Part shown: in pieces, positions 1 to 9,412 of the stretch
How the letters are laid out: every line of letters begins with the position of its first letter
Numbering within the stretch: the first letter of the stretch is position 1
Assembly: GCA_016703065.1 (NCBI GenBank)
Contig: JADJCU010000003.1
Span: 124,001 to 188,000 of the forward strand
Length of the DNA stretch: 64,000 bases
Direction of reading: 5' to 3'
Source of the DNA: a bacterium
GTDB lineage: Bacteria; Electryoneota; RPQS01
Notes under the pieces: model-generated
What the model was told of the DNA's origin: nothing
Databases searched by the model: none
What the model saw: the letters and a program-made list of their open reading frames with translations, nothing else
Translations under genes and position numbers: made by a program

Positions 1-45
1 CGGGTCTGGGCAGGAGTCTATCCGGTCTGTTGGTTACTAACAACG

Positions 46-1512
46 CTACTCCATGGTGCGCAGTACACGTTCGAGTTCGGCACGCGCCCACTCTTTGTCG
101 GGCTCGGATAGCTCGGCAATGTGCGCGGGATCTTTGAGCGCAACGGGGTACTGACCCGAGAAACAGGCCGTGCAGTAGTTTGACGGCGTGTCGCGCGTCG
201 CGGAAAGAACTCCGTTGAGCGACAGATACTTCAGCGAGTTCACTCCGAGATAGGCTTCAATTTCTTCGGGCGACGCAAAGGCGGCGATCAGCTCCCGGCG
301 CGTCGGGTAATCCATGCCGTAGAAGCACGGCCACCGCACGGGCGGCGACGCAATGCGAACATGCACTTCCTTCGCCCCCGGCGCCCCAAATCGCCGCGAC
401 GATTTTTTCAGCGTCGTTCCTCGCACGATCGAATCATCAACGACCACCACACGCCGCCCTTCAAGCACACCTCGTACTGCATTGTATTTGATGCGCGAAT
501 TGTACGAGCGCATGAATTGCGACGGATTAATGAAAGTGCGACCGATATAGTGATTGCGAATCAACCCGATTTCATTTCTGATGCCGCTCTGATGCGAGTA
601 GCCCAACGCCGAAGTGTTTGAAGAATCAGGAATGGAGATCACAATGTCGGCGCTGGTCGGATGCTCCTCGGCGAGGATCTTGCCGAGCTTGCGGCGCACA
701 CGGTCAACGGATGTGCCATAAATCTGGCTATCCGGCCGGGCGAAGTAGATGAGTTCAAAAACGCACATGCTGAGATTGGCCTCAGCATATCTTAACGACT
801 CCATCCCGCGCGGTGAAACGGTCACGATTTCACCGGCTTCCACGTCACGGACATACTCGCCGCCAATGATATCGATCGCGCAAGTTTCTGATGCGAAGAC
901 ATACGAGTCTCCCTTGCGGCCCATCGCCAGCGGGCGGAACCCTTGCGGGTCGCGCGCTGCGAGGACTTCGTCTCGTGTGATAATTACGACCGAGAAGGCG
1001 CCTTCAAGTTCCCGGACGGCGTCGGCCAGCCTCTCTGCCGTGGTTTGCGCCTTTGACCGGGCCATTAAGTGCACAAAAAGCTCAGAGTCGGAGGTCGTCT
1101 GGAAGATCGCGCCGTCCCCTTCAAGGCGGCTGCGCAGCATCCTCTCGTTCGTGATGTTTCCGTTGTGCGCGACTGCTAACGGACCGTCCTTGGTGTTGGC
1201 AACGAGAGGCTGAACGTTAGTCAACGATGAGGCCCCGGTCGTCGAATACCGGACATGCCCGATTGCCCAAGCCCCTTCGAGCTCCTTAAACCGGCTCTGG
1301 TCACGGAAGACATCCGCGAGGAGGCCCATGCCTCGCACCTGGTAGAGGTTTTGGCCATCTGCCGCAACGATTCCGGCGGATTCCTGTCCCCTGTGCTGCA
1401 GGGCATAAAGGCCGAGGTAAGCGAGCTCGGATGCCCGTGGATGGCCGAACACGGCCATTACCCCACACTTGTCGCGGGGCTTGTCGTCGAAGAATTCCGG
1501 GGTGTTTGTCAT
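46..1512 (-). CDS. purF: Amidophosphoribosyltransferase (glutamine PRPP amidotransferase)
   Basis: Catalyses the first committed step of purine synthesis, PRPP plus glutamine to 5-phosphoribosylamine, in the cytosol. The 488 residues match the family length. A 15-residue propeptide precedes Cys16 (DKCGVMAVFGH), the expected N-terminal nucleophile of the glutaminase domain after processing. The phosphoribosyltransferase half carries the PRPP loop VVVVDDSIVRGTT. Cysteines in MCVFEL, PCFYGMD and NYCTACF sit where the Bacillus-type enzyme binds a 4Fe-4S cluster, so this is the Fe-S, propeptide-bearing class. It stands alone on the minus strand. A strong promoter lies almost on top of the ATG, which may give a leaderless message. 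Confidence 0.97.
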   Translation of the reverse strand: MTNTPEFFDDKPRDKCGVMAVFGHPRASELAYLGLYALQHRGQESAGIVAADGQNLYQVRGMGLLADVFRDQSRFKELEGAWAIGHVRYSTTGASSLTNVQPLVANTKDGPLAVAHNGNITNERMLRSRLEGDGAIFQTTSDSELFVHLMARSKAQTTAERLADAVRELEGAFSVVIITRDEVLAARDPQGFRPLAMGRKGDSYVFASETCAIDIIGGEYVRDVEAGEIVTVSPRGMESLRYAEANLSMCVFELIYFARPDSQIYGTSVDRVRRKLGKILAEEHPTSADIVISIPDSSNTSALGYSHQSGIRNEIGLIRNHYIGRTFINPSQFMRSYNSRIKYNAVRGVLEGRRVVVVDDSIVRGTTLKKSSRRFGAPGAKEVHVRIASPPVRWPCFYGMDYPTRRELIAAFASPEEIEAYLGVNSLKYLSLNGVLSATRDTPSNYCTACFSGQYPVALKDPAHIAELSEPDKEWARAELERVLRTME

Positions 1513-1521
1513 AAGATTTGT

Positions 1522-1550
1522 AATATAACCCGCTTAGAAACGCTTGTCAA
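1522..1550 (-). promoter_or_regulatory. Sigma-70 type promoter of purF
   Basis: On the minus strand a perfect -35 TTGACA (1550-1545) is followed after 17 bases by TATATT (1527-1522). The expected transcription start, about 1515, is only some 3 bases before the purF ATG at 1512. No Shine-Dalgarno sequence is visible. Confidence 0.7.
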
Positions 1551-1585
1551 CCTCTTCGGGAAGATCGCCGAATTGTGCCCGTCCC

Positions 1586-1614
1586 TTGAAAGTCGCGTGC
1601 GGGTTCTATATATT
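1586..1614 (+). promoter_or_regulatory. Sigma-70 type promoter of the SDR gene
   Basis: TTGAAA at 1586-1591, a 17-base spacer and TATATT at 1609-1614 lie in the divergent region facing away from purF. The expected start near 1621 leaves a leader of about 67 bases before the GTG at 1688. Confidence 0.6.
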
Positions 1615-1687
1615 AGAAATTCTAAACTAAGCCTCAACCGCCTGATCTATTGGCGGACCCCATAGTGTAAATTTTGGAGCAGATTAC

Positions 1688-2731
1688 GTGAAGGTGTTGA
1701 TAACTGGCGGCGCGGGATTCCTCGGATTGCACACCGCGCTGTGCTTCGCAGAACACGGTTGGAAGCTGATTCTGACCGATATCGCCCCGTTTGAAACCTC
1801 GGAATACCCGGGAGGATCTGTATTTATCCAGCATGACGTACGAGACAAAGTTGGCTTGGACAAGATTCTCGCCGAGCACAAAGTTGAAGTAGTTGTTCAC
1901 GGTGCGGCAGCCCTGCCTCTTTGGAAACCCAAAGACATATTCGAAATCAACGTTGACGGCACGAGGCGCGTCCTGGAGTCTGCCAAACAGGCAGGAGTCG
2001 ACCGCGTGGTGTTTGTGTCGTCCACGGCCGTTTATGGTATCCCTGATCACCACCCGCTGTTCGAGACCGACCGCGTGCATGGCGTCGGCCCGTACGGCGA
2101 GAGTAAGATCGACGCCGAAAAGGTCTGCTTCGAGTTCCGGACACCTGAAATGTGCGTGCCGGTAATCCGACCGAAGACGTTTATCGGAACGCATCGATTG
2201 GGCGTGTTTCAAATTCTCTACGATTGGGTGGAGAGCGGCAAACGCATTCCGATGATCGGCAACGGGAAGAATCGCTATCAGCTTCTCGAAGTGGACGACC
2301 TGGCCGAGGCGATCTACCTCGCCGCTACCGTTGAAGCCTCACGCGCAAATGACACGTTTAATGTTGGCGCGGAGGAGTTCAAGACTGTACGCGAAGATAT
2401 GGGAGCGATGTGCGACTACGCAGGCAATGGCGCGCGTCCGTGGGGTACTCCCGCGGGACCGGTGAAACTCGCGCTAAAGACCTTTGAAGCGCTCGGCCTG
2501 TCACCGCTCTACAAGTGGGTCTATGGCACGGCCGATCAGGACAGTTTCGTGTCAATCGACAAGGCCAAGAAAGAGCTCGGCTGGAAGCCTCGCTATTCCA
2601 ATGCGCAGGCGCTGATCCGCAGCTATCAATGGTACCTCGACAACAAACACACGATTCCGAAGGGTTCCGGAATCACGCACCGCATTGCCTGGAATCAGGG
2701 CATCCTGAAGTTCTTCAAGCGCTTCATGTAG
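1688..2731 (+). CDS. NAD-dependent epimerase/dehydratase (extended SDR)
   Basis: The protein is a 347-residue extended short-chain dehydrogenase. The N-terminal TGGAGFLG is the Rossmann NAD-binding motif, and YGESK supplies the catalytic Tyr and Lys. The start is GTG at 1688, with GGAGC about 8 bases upstream. The family covers nucleotide-sugar epimerases and dehydratases and related sterol or flavonoid-type enzymes, and the substrate cannot be read from the sequence. It is not linked to the polysaccharide cluster further along. The C-terminal part (about residues 260-347) still has the SDR substrate-lobe pattern KAKKELGWKPRYS. Confidence 0.85.
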   Translation: MKVLITGGAGFLGLHTALCFAEHGWKLILTDIAPFETSEYPGGSVFIQHDVRDKVGLDKILAEHKVEVVVHGAAALPLWKPKDIFEINVDGTRRVLESAKQAGVDRVVFVSSTAVYGIPDHHPLFETDRVHGVGPYGESKIDAEKVCFEFRTPEMCVPVIRPKTFIGTHRLGVFQILYDWVESGKRIPMIGNGKNRYQLLEVDDLAEAIYLAATVEASRANDTFNVGAEEFKTVREDMGAMCDYAGNGARPWGTPAGPVKLALKTFEALGLSPLYKWVYGTADQDSFVSIDKAKKELGWKPRYSNAQALIRSYQWYLDNKHTIPKGSGITHRIAWNQGILKFFKRFM

Positions 2732-2883
2732 CACCCCCCCCGGATCGTCTTTCGCGTAAGCGGAAGTCAATCTTACCGCACGGCTACGATCGCGGGCGCG
2801 GCAGCAGCGTCCCGCCCGCGATTGCGCACCTCCGTCCGATCCCTCGCACGCACTCACCACGCGACCATCACCCGGGAGTACCC

Positions 2884-4053
2884 ATGAAATCGTTGACTTC
2901 GGCTTTCGCAACGCTGATTGTGGTATTGATCGGCGCGGCAACCGTGTTAGGCACACCGTATTGGACAGAAGAAGAGCTGGCCGCCGCGCGCGTCGAGTTT
3001 GATCCGGCACTTCATCCTCGCAACTTGGAAACAGGTTCGCGAGTTCGGCCCGGTTCGTTGGACGAAGTGCCCTATTTTCTGAAGTACCGCCATTTGTGCG
3101 ACTTCCTGGCCGAAATGCAGTATCTTGGACCAAGCAACGAGTTTGGCGGGATGCGCGAAGGTGAAGTCGGAGCAGATTTCTCTATCATTCAGACGGATAA
3201 CACTCAAGAGGCCATTCGCGTTTGGTCACAATACGCGATCTGGACCGGCGATACGGCTCGCTATGCGCAGAACATCCGCGACGCGTGGACGTACGGCGAA
3301 GAGTGGCCGGCGTGGCAGGAAGAAGGCGGCGGCTACTATGCGATGCACAATTGCGGCTGGGGATTTGAGGCGGCCGCAAAGTACCGGGAAGCATATCAGG
3401 ACACAAGTTGGAATTGGTACGCCGACTCCTGCGCCTCGTGGGTCATGGCGAACCCGCTCTCGTTTAACAGCGTTGTCAACGTCGCGGCGCAGGGGCTTGG
3501 GATCGGCGGAATGTATCCCCATGCGATCTACCGAAATCGCACTGACTGGCGCGATCACACGCTGGCACGCGCGCGGCTGATTCGCTCTTGGTTTGAAGCC
3601 AATCCGACTCGATTAAATGCGGCTACCGACTGGGCGCTGTGCGGAGGCACGGCGATTTGGGGTGTCTGCAATTCACTCTGGATCGCCTATCCCGACAGCG
3701 GCGCCATGTGGATTGAGCAGTACGGCGAAGGCCTTGAGACGTTCGAAACGCCATCGAGTTGGTATAATGCGTTCAACACGTGGTACTCGAATGCGACGTT
3801 TCGCTTTTGGGAGATTTCGGGCGATTCACTGTATTGGAACCGCGGCGTGTTCTATGCGGACTCCCTCGCCGCATTTGATGTCGACGACGACGGAGCAATA
3901 CCTCCGGGCACGTGCTGCATCACCAACGGCAACGATCACTCATGGGTCAGCGCTTACATGGGTTGGATGGCCTTTGAGCGAATCATCTCATCAAGTTCGA
4001 TTGTCTGGGTTGCGTCGCAGGGGTTCTCGTTCCCAACCCCGGACGGCCCTTGA
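2884..4053 (+). CDS. Secreted protein, N-terminal part of a split gene
   Basis: The first plausible start is the ATG at 2884, opening with a signal peptide (hydrophobic residues 9-22, then VLGTPYW). The 389 residues are rich in Trp, Tyr and Gly and have a helical-repeat look (paired helices with WGxC, NCGWGFEAAAKY), reminiscent of alpha/alpha-barrel sugar-active enzymes, but I recognise no specific family. The TGA at 4051-4053 overlaps the ATG of the next frame as TGATG. That next ORF has a C-terminal sorting domain but no signal peptide, so the two probably form one exported protein of about 885 residues broken by a one-base shift near 4010-4050. Confidence 0.7.
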   Translation: MKSLTSAFATLIVVLIGAATVLGTPYWTEEELAAARVEFDPALHPRNLETGSRVRPGSLDEVPYFLKYRHLCDFLAEMQYLGPSNEFGGMREGEVGADFSIIQTDNTQEAIRVWSQYAIWTGDTARYAQNIRDAWTYGEEWPAWQEEGGGYYAMHNCGWGFEAAAKYREAYQDTSWNWYADSCASWVMANPLSFNSVVNVAAQGLGIGGMYPHAIYRNRTDWRDHTLARARLIRSWFEANPTRLNAATDWALCGGTAIWGVCNSLWIAYPDSGAMWIEQYGEGLETFETPSSWYNAFNTWYSNATFRFWEISGDSLYWNRGVFYADSLAAFDVDDDGAIPPGTCCITNGNDHSWVSAYMGWMAFERIISSSSIVWVASQGFSFPTPDGP

Positions 4054-5543
4054 TGGAGCTGGATTCCACTCCGGTGGTCTCGCGGATCGCGAATCTCGGA
4101 ATGGATTCGGCGGAAGTCTACGTGGTGCTTACTTCACAGAGTGCCCTGTTCGGCGATTCATCGCTTGTTTTGTCTGCCGGTGAAATCCGCGATATTGGGT
4201 GGGGTCGCTATTGGCAGCTTCCGCCGGTGTCTTCACTCGAGGGCGATAGCCTGACGCTGCAGATATCGCTAAGCTATTGGGGGCTCGAACCCGATCCGGA
4301 TACTCTGTCCGAGGAGACAACCATCACGTTTGACTTGCGTGAACGAACAAACGTGTTTGGCGCCATCACCGGCCAGCATGACGTGTCCACAGTACCTGCG
4401 CACATCGACTTCTATTGCGAAGGCTATCCGGACTCCGTTTGGACGTCGGTGGACATTTCTGCGGGCGAATCGTACACTAACGGGATACGCCCATTGCTTG
4501 CGGGGTCCAATCGCATGGTGATCACAACGCCGCTCCGTTACATGAACGAAGACCGGAGCTTCGTAACGATTCCCGGGAACACGGACCCGTTTGACATTTG
4601 GCTGACCTCAAGCGACGTGATTCTGATCGATGACGATAACGGCGCAGACTATCAAACGTACATCGTGAGTTCGTTGGACCAACTTTCACTGAACACGCGT
4701 GTGGTAACAGGCGCACCGACTGCTGAAATGAGCCTCGCGGCGGTTGAGCGGATTGTATGGATGACCGGCGACGACGCGACGACGACGCTCACGACCGCAG
4801 ATCAGACACTGCTGACCAACTATTTGAGCGCCGGCGGTGGATTGCTTTTGACAGGTCAGAACATCACAGACGATCCGGCGAACGAACAGTTCCTTGCAGA
4901 CGTGCTGCACTGCCAGCCGGATCGTGACGACACCGATCGCCCGCGCGCCTATGGTATCGGTGGACTTCCTCCGGTTGACGGACAGTTCCTGCTGCTGTTG
5001 GGCTCGCAAGGCGCCGGCAATCAAAACAGCCCATCATCGCTGATTCCGCTCGATGGCGGCACAATCTGTTTCTTGAATGACACGACCGACCTCGAGATGT
5101 GCGGCGTGTACGGTGTGCACGGCTTAGGAAAGTTCATCTTCTTGTCCTTCGGTCTTGAAGCAGCCTCGGGGATGGCCGGTTCCACATCGCGCGCGGAGTT
5201 CCTGGACATCGCCTTAAATGCAATTGCGACCGATGTCCCCGACGGGTCGCCCCCAATTCCCTCCCAACTTTATCTCGAACCGGCGTACCCGAATCCCTTC
5301 AACAGTTCCGTCGAGATAGTTTGGACGGCGCCTATTGGCGCACTACGCATGTCTCTCGAAGTGTATGACGTGCTTGGCCGGCGTGTTGCGGAGCTTTTCC
5401 AGGGCCAGTCTCCGGCAGGCACACATCGCGTGACGTGGGCCGCTGCCGATGAACACGGAATACCGGTGTCCAGTGGAACATACTTCGTTCGACTGCACGC
5501 TCCCGCTGTGACTCAAGTGCGCACAATTCGTCTGGTGCGATAG
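4053..5543 (+). CDS. Secreted protein, C-terminal part with GATase1-like module and FCB sorting domain
   Basis: About 496 residues from ATG 4053. There is no signal peptide, and the frame is open upstream to 3978, so this is most likely the continuation of the preceding ORF. Residues about 190-395 hold a class-I-amidotransferase-like module (LSAGGGLLLTGQN, GSQGAGNQNS, FLSFGLEAASG, RAEFLDIALN) that recurs in the M4 protease at 14-16.9 kb. Residues about 405-497 are a sorting/FlgD-like domain: AYPNPFNSS, YDVLGRRVAEL, SGTYFVRL and a final RTIRLVR. Known families with this ending are exported by the type IX system in FCB bacteria. Function of the whole is unknown. Confidence 0.75.
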   Translation: MELDSTPVVSRIANLGMDSAEVYVVLTSQSALFGDSSLVLSAGEIRDIGWGRYWQLPPVSSLEGDSLTLQISLSYWGLEPDPDTLSEETTITFDLRERTNVFGAITGQHDVSTVPAHIDFYCEGYPDSVWTSVDISAGESYTNGIRPLLAGSNRMVITTPLRYMNEDRSFVTIPGNTDPFDIWLTSSDVILIDDDNGADYQTYIVSSLDQLSLNTRVVTGAPTAEMSLAAVERIVWMTGDDATTTLTTADQTLLTNYLSAGGGLLLTGQNITDDPANEQFLADVLHCQPDRDDTDRPRAYGIGGLPPVDGQFLLLLGSQGAGNQNSPSSLIPLDGGTICFLNDTTDLEMCGVYGVHGLGKFIFLSFGLEAASGMAGSTSRAEFLDIALNAIATDVPDGSPPIPSQLYLEPAYPNPFNSSVEIVWTAPIGALRMSLEVYDVLGRRVAELFQGQSPAGTHRVTWAAADEHGIPVSSGTYFVRLHAPAVTQVRTIRLVR

Positions 5544-5570
5544 ACCTGACATCTTGACGAGCGACGCGTG

Positions 5571-6884
5571 ATGAACCTGTTTAGCTTCCGGCGCAGGAAC
5601 CCGGGTCAGGTGTGGGCATGGGCGACCTTTGATTTCGGCAATTCGGCCTTCGCGACCACCATTCTCGCAGTGATCTTCAACAAGTACTATGCAGGCGTTA
5701 TCGCAGGCGGCGCGGAAGGCATAGAGCTACTCGGTACGCGCGTTCCTGGAACGACCGTGTTCAGCCTGTTCGTTTCGGCGAGCATGATTCTTGTCGCAAT
5801 GCTTGGCCCACTTCTCTCGGCGCTCTCTGACCTCGGACACTACAAACGCCGCATGTTGCTAATGCACACGAGCATCGGCGTTTTCGCGACGGCCATGCTG
5901 GCCCAATTCGGTGCGGGCGATTGGCTCGCAGCAGGACTCTGGTTCACGATTGCGCAGTTTGGTTTCGCGGCTTCAGGCATCTTTTATAACGCGATGCTGA
6001 TGGAGCTCGCCGATCCCGACGACTATGCGAAGGTCTCGGCGATCGGCTGGTCGTGGGGTTACATGGGAGGCGGTTTGCTTCTCGCCTTGAACCTCGTGAT
6101 GCTTCAATACCCCGGATTGCTCGGCGCCGCTGCCGGAACATATACCGTACAGCACTGCTTCCTTAGCGCTGCCGTATGGTGGGCCGTATTCACGATACCT
6201 CTTGCGATTTCGTTTCCGCGCGTAAAGGCTCAAACGCGGGCGCGGATCACAGATGCCTTTCGTGCGCTTGCGCGAAGTCTGCGCGGTCTCAAACGTCTGC
6301 CAACGTTTACCCGCTTCTTTTTCGCCTATCTGCTTTACAACGACGGCGTCGAAACCGTCATTGTCATGGCATCGATCTTCGGCGATCAGGAGTTGCACAT
6401 GAGTACCGGCAACCTCGTGCTGTTTTTCCTGATGGTGCAGGGTGTAGCGTTTGTTGGTGCGCTGATTTTTGGTGTGATTGCGGACAAGTGGAGCAACCGC
6501 AGCGCAGTACTGCTTGGTGTTGGCGTCTGGAGCCTTGTTTCACTTTGGGGCTGGCAGCTTGGCTGGCTGGGCAATGCTCAGCGCGAGTACTGGTTCCTCG
6601 GAATTCTCGCCGGTCTTGTCTTGGGAGGCACTCAAGCAGCGTCGCGCTCGTTGCAGGCTCTGCTGATTCCTCCGGCGCAGTCTGCCGAGTTCTCCAGTTT
6701 CTTCGCGATTTCCGGCAAGTTCGCGAGCGCGGTAGGTCCCGCGATCTTCGGACTGGCTGTGTGGATAACAGGCAGCTTGCGCTTGGGCATGTTGTCACTC
6801 TTGATTTTCTTGTACTCGGTGCGTGGCTTCTGGGGAGTCTCAGAAGAGGCGCGGCCGCCGCGAAGCGTTAGCCTTTGCACCTGA
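5571..6884 (+). CDS. MFS transporter, Atg22/UMF1 type
   Basis: This inner-membrane transporter has about 12 hydrophobic segments. The opening WAWATFDFGNSAFATTIL matches the W-x-YDFANSAF signature of the UMF1/Atg22 branch of the major facilitator superfamily, whose substrates are poorly known (amino acids in yeast vacuoles). A GTG lies one codon before the ATG used here. The last 28 residues (YSVRGFWGVS...) look wrong. Reading one frame over from about 6805, within a short T run, gives a natural hydrophobic end, LVLGAWLLGS, stopping with TAG at 6869-6871. A missing base at 6804-6808 is therefore likely. Confidence 0.85.
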   Translation: MNLFSFRRRNPGQVWAWATFDFGNSAFATTILAVIFNKYYAGVIAGGAEGIELLGTRVPGTTVFSLFVSASMILVAMLGPLLSALSDLGHYKRRMLLMHTSIGVFATAMLAQFGAGDWLAAGLWFTIAQFGFAASGIFYNAMLMELADPDDYAKVSAIGWSWGYMGGGLLLALNLVMLQYPGLLGAAAGTYTVQHCFLSAAVWWAVFTIPLAISFPRVKAQTRARITDAFRALARSLRGLKRLPTFTRFFFAYLLYNDGVETVIVMASIFGDQELHMSTGNLVLFFLMVQGVAFVGALIFGVIADKWSNRSAVLLGVGVWSLVSLWGWQLGWLGNAQREYWFLGILAGLVLGGTQAASRSLQALLIPPAQSAEFSSFFAISGKFASAVGPAIFGLAVWITGSLRLGMLSLLIFLYSVRGFWGVSEEARPPRSVSLCT

Positions 6885-6933
6885 ACCCAAACAGTAATTC
6901 GTCCGTCAAAAGATAGTCAGCAAAGGAGGCTGC

Positions 6934-7557
6934 ATGATCGTTTTGAGAATGTTCTTTGCATTGATCTTATTGGTTGGCACCTCCGCTCGAGCCGAAGAGA
7001 TGCCGGAACTCGCAACATTACTGGCACTCTTCAGCGCCAACGCATCGGACCACGGAAACATCCGGCTGAATTGGACGCTCGATCAGCAGTCCCCTACCGT
7101 CGTCAAGTTCCGCATCTATCGAGGCTACGAAGAGCTTGGCAACTTCTCGGTACTGTCCGAGATTCCGTTTCGTGGCGAAAGCGGGCAGGCGGATTACCTC
7201 TATCAGGATACGTCGGCCATCCCCGGTGTGACTTATTTCTACAAGCTCGCGGCTCAGGGCCAACTGAATGAATCAATCTTCCCGGTCGTGATTTCTGCGG
7301 CGGTCCCGGTCGGCAGCACACTTGGTGGGCAAAACGCCGAATCGCCAGCGCTCGTACTTCCCGGCGAGAAATTGCGCGTCTATCTAAAGCAGGCCGGGCA
7401 TTTACGTGTCGAGCGTTCTGCGCCGGATAAGAAACTGCTCGTAGATACGTTGCTTACCGCGGGGATATATGAGTTTGATGCGTCGGCGCCATCGCAGACG
7501 ATCATGCTCAAGCTGGGCGACTCGTTTGAGAAGACGGTCACCTGGCCCTTGCAGTAG
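6934..7557 (+). CDS. Exported protein with a fibronectin-III-like domain
   Basis: The protein has 207 residues and a clear signal peptide (MFFALILLVGTSARA-EE). The start is fixed by AAAGGAGG 6-7 bases upstream. Residues about 40-125 resemble a fibronectin type III fold (IRLNWTLD, KFRIYRGYEELGNF, ADYLYQDTSAIPGVTYFYKLAA), a layout common in FCB secreted proteins. The rest is beta-rich without a named domain. There is no sorting domain, so it is probably periplasmic or surface-associated. It lies 49 bases after the transporter and ends at a strong hairpin. Specific function unknown. Confidence 0.8.
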   Translation: MIVLRMFFALILLVGTSARAEEMPELATLLALFSANASDHGNIRLNWTLDQQSPTVVKFRIYRGYEELGNFSVLSEIPFRGESGQADYLYQDTSAIPGVTYFYKLAAQGQLNESIFPVVISAAVPVGSTLGGQNAESPALVLPGEKLRVYLKQAGHLRVERSAPDKKLLVDTLLTAGIYEFDASAPSQTIMLKLGDSFEKTVTWPLQ

Positions 7558-7575
7558 CTCAATTGTATTGATGAG

Positions 7576-7612
7576 ATGAGAAGAGCCACCGGGTATTGGT
7601 GGCTCTTCTCAT
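7576..7612. terminator. Bidirectional hairpin between convergent genes
   Basis: A perfect 15-bp stem (7576-7590 with 7598-7612, core GAGAAGAGCCACC) closes a 7-base loop between two convergent genes. There is no good U-tract on either side, so it may act with Rho or as an RNA 3' stabiliser. Confidence 0.7.
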
Positions 7613-7630
7613 TGGGCGAATTCGATCTAA

Positions 7631-8493
7631 TCAGACGGAGGCGGGCCAGCTGTTCGCCTCGGCAAGGCAGCGGAGCAATTCGCGCTTGACCAGCGGCGAC
7701 GCGCCGACGATATTACCGTTGTCGAGATAGCCATCCTCGCCGCGAAAGTCGCAGCACTCGCCTCCGGCCTCTTCAACAATTAGCGCTCCGGCGGCGATAT
7801 CCCATGGACTCAGCCGATGCTCCCAGAATCCGTCGAAGATACCTTGCGCGGTCCACCAAGATCAGGGCGGCAGAACCAGCCCTGCGAATCGCCCGTACTC
7901 GTGGAAAAATCACTGCAAATTCGCGCAGAAACGGCTCAAGCTCACTGCCATAGCGACGGGGAAATCCGGTTGCGATCATCGCATCACCAAAGCGGTCTTT
8001 CGTTGCGATACGTAGCCGTTGCGTTCCTCGAAAGCTACCCTTGCCCCTCGCTCCCCAGAAGAGTTCATGTGTCACAGGATTCCACACAACACCGCATAAG
8101 AGTCGCGGTGCTCCGTTTGGCACAATTTCGGCCAGGCCGAGACTGACGGCGAACACCGGAAAACGCTGCACGAAATTGGTGGTCCCGTCTAATGGATCGA
8201 GATACCACACGAGGCCTTTTCCGTCGCGCCTCGTTCCCTCTTCGCACACGACGCCCGCTTCGGGCATTTTCGCGGACCAGAAATTCGGAGACAATTTGCT
8301 CGGCTTCAATGTCCGCTTTGGTGACCAGGTCACCCGCGCTCTTCTCGCGAATATCGCTCGCATGCAGCGCCTGCCAGTAGTGGAGCAATACTTCAGTAGC
8401 GCGGCGGCAGGCCTCTAACGCAAGCGACGCGCCTTCATCGGTGTTCTTCACCAATGCCTGCGCGTCGCGGAATTCATCAGGATGGTTGACCAA
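7631..8493 (-). pseudogene. Inositol-monophosphatase family protein, frameshifted twice
   Basis: Reading through two frame changes gives about 287 residues, the usual family length. The likely start is TTG 8493 with GGAG 7 bases upstream; the stop is TGA 7633-7631. The family's Mg-dependent phosphatase motifs are all present: EEG, WYLDPLDGTTNF, GSAAL, then in another frame GIFDGFWEHRLSPWDIAAGALIVEEAGG. Members hydrolyse inositol phosphates, PAP or fructose-1,6-bisphosphate. The first break is near 8268-8274, where one extra G after CGC or two missing bases would explain it. The second is near 7853-7863. Conservation on both sides argues for sequence error or very recent inactivation. Confidence 0.85.
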
Positions 8494-8556
8494 ATCACTG
8501 CTCCGTGGAGTTAGTTGCCGTATTGTCTTATACGATACAACTTCACAGGGAGACAA

Positions 8557-9361
8557 TCAAGCGCTCGGGGTCTTTCGAGGCAATTTGATGGTCACGACAA
8601 GTTGTCCGCGGTTCTTCTCCATGTTGAATGTCGCGCCGCTCTCGGCGACGCGCGCCAAGTAGAGTTCGACGGCGGCTGTCTCGAGCGGCTCCTCGTCCGT
8701 TTCAAAGAAGCGCGCCTCCATCGTAATCGTCCCCCAATTTGCGTCGAAATTGGTGACCACCGAGAGTTCAACCAATCCGCGAGAGAAATCATGCGGCAAG
8801 CGCCCGCAGCACGAACTCATCAATTACGGCCACGACGTGCCGGTAAACGGCATAAACCGTCAACGGCTCCGTCGAGAGATCGAAGCGCTTGCGCACCTTA
8901 TGCTTGTACGTCAAGTTCGCGTCGAGAAACTGCAATTCGTTCGAAACGAGCTCAAACAGCGACTGCGGCGCCGGTGTGTCCTGCGCGCAGCGATGAAATC
9001 GCCGGATGATGATCTGCAGTAACTCGGTCAAGTGCCGCGCGTTACGCGACATTATGTCCAGGTTGTTACAGCTTTTTTTGTGTTGAAGTAAGAGTGCCTC
9101 GAGCTGCGTTGGCGCACTGCGCTCGAGTTCCGCGAGGATTCGCTCCTGCTCGCCGATGCGCATTTCCAGCAGCTGCGTTGCGCCAATGACACCGGACAGC
9201 GGCGTGGCGAGATTATGCACGATTCCCGGCAGCAGACTGCCGAGGAACGCGAGTTCGAGCGACTCGAACTTCGCCGGAAGGTTATCCGCGTGACCGCCGT
9301 CCGACTCTAACGAGTTCAAATCCTTGTGTTCATCTGTAAGTTGCAATAGAATATCCCGCAA
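8557..9361 (-). pseudogene. Histidine-kinase-like protein with degenerate ATPase domain, frameshifted
   Basis: The first reading frame runs from TTG 9361 and the second ends at 8557, with the frame change near 8799-8803. Residues about 36-120 form a dimerisation/phosphoacceptor helix pair with GIVHNLATPLSGV (His49, Pro54), the HisKA H-box. After the frame change the C-terminal part has the last strand pattern of a GHKL ATPase (ESGATFNMEKNRG...IKLP), but no N-box Asn and no DxGxG. It therefore looks like a ChpT-type phosphotransferase or a dead kinase, not an active ATP-using kinase. No membrane segment is seen, so it should be cytosolic. It follows an OmpR-type remnant and overlaps nothing. 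Confidence 0.65.
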
Positions 9362-9412
9362 GTGAAATCCATCAGCCTGTGTCCCCGAGCGCCGTTGACC
9401 CGGCGATTCACA

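Noticed and set aside
2515..2883. Upstream extension of the secreted protein gene into the SDR gene
   Set aside because: The extension overlaps the end of the SDR gene in another frame, while ATG 2884 opens directly with a signal peptide.
4010..4060. Programmed frameshift in the split secreted protein
   Set aside because: No slippery heptamer or downstream pseudoknot is evident, and the many other indels in the window make an error more likely.
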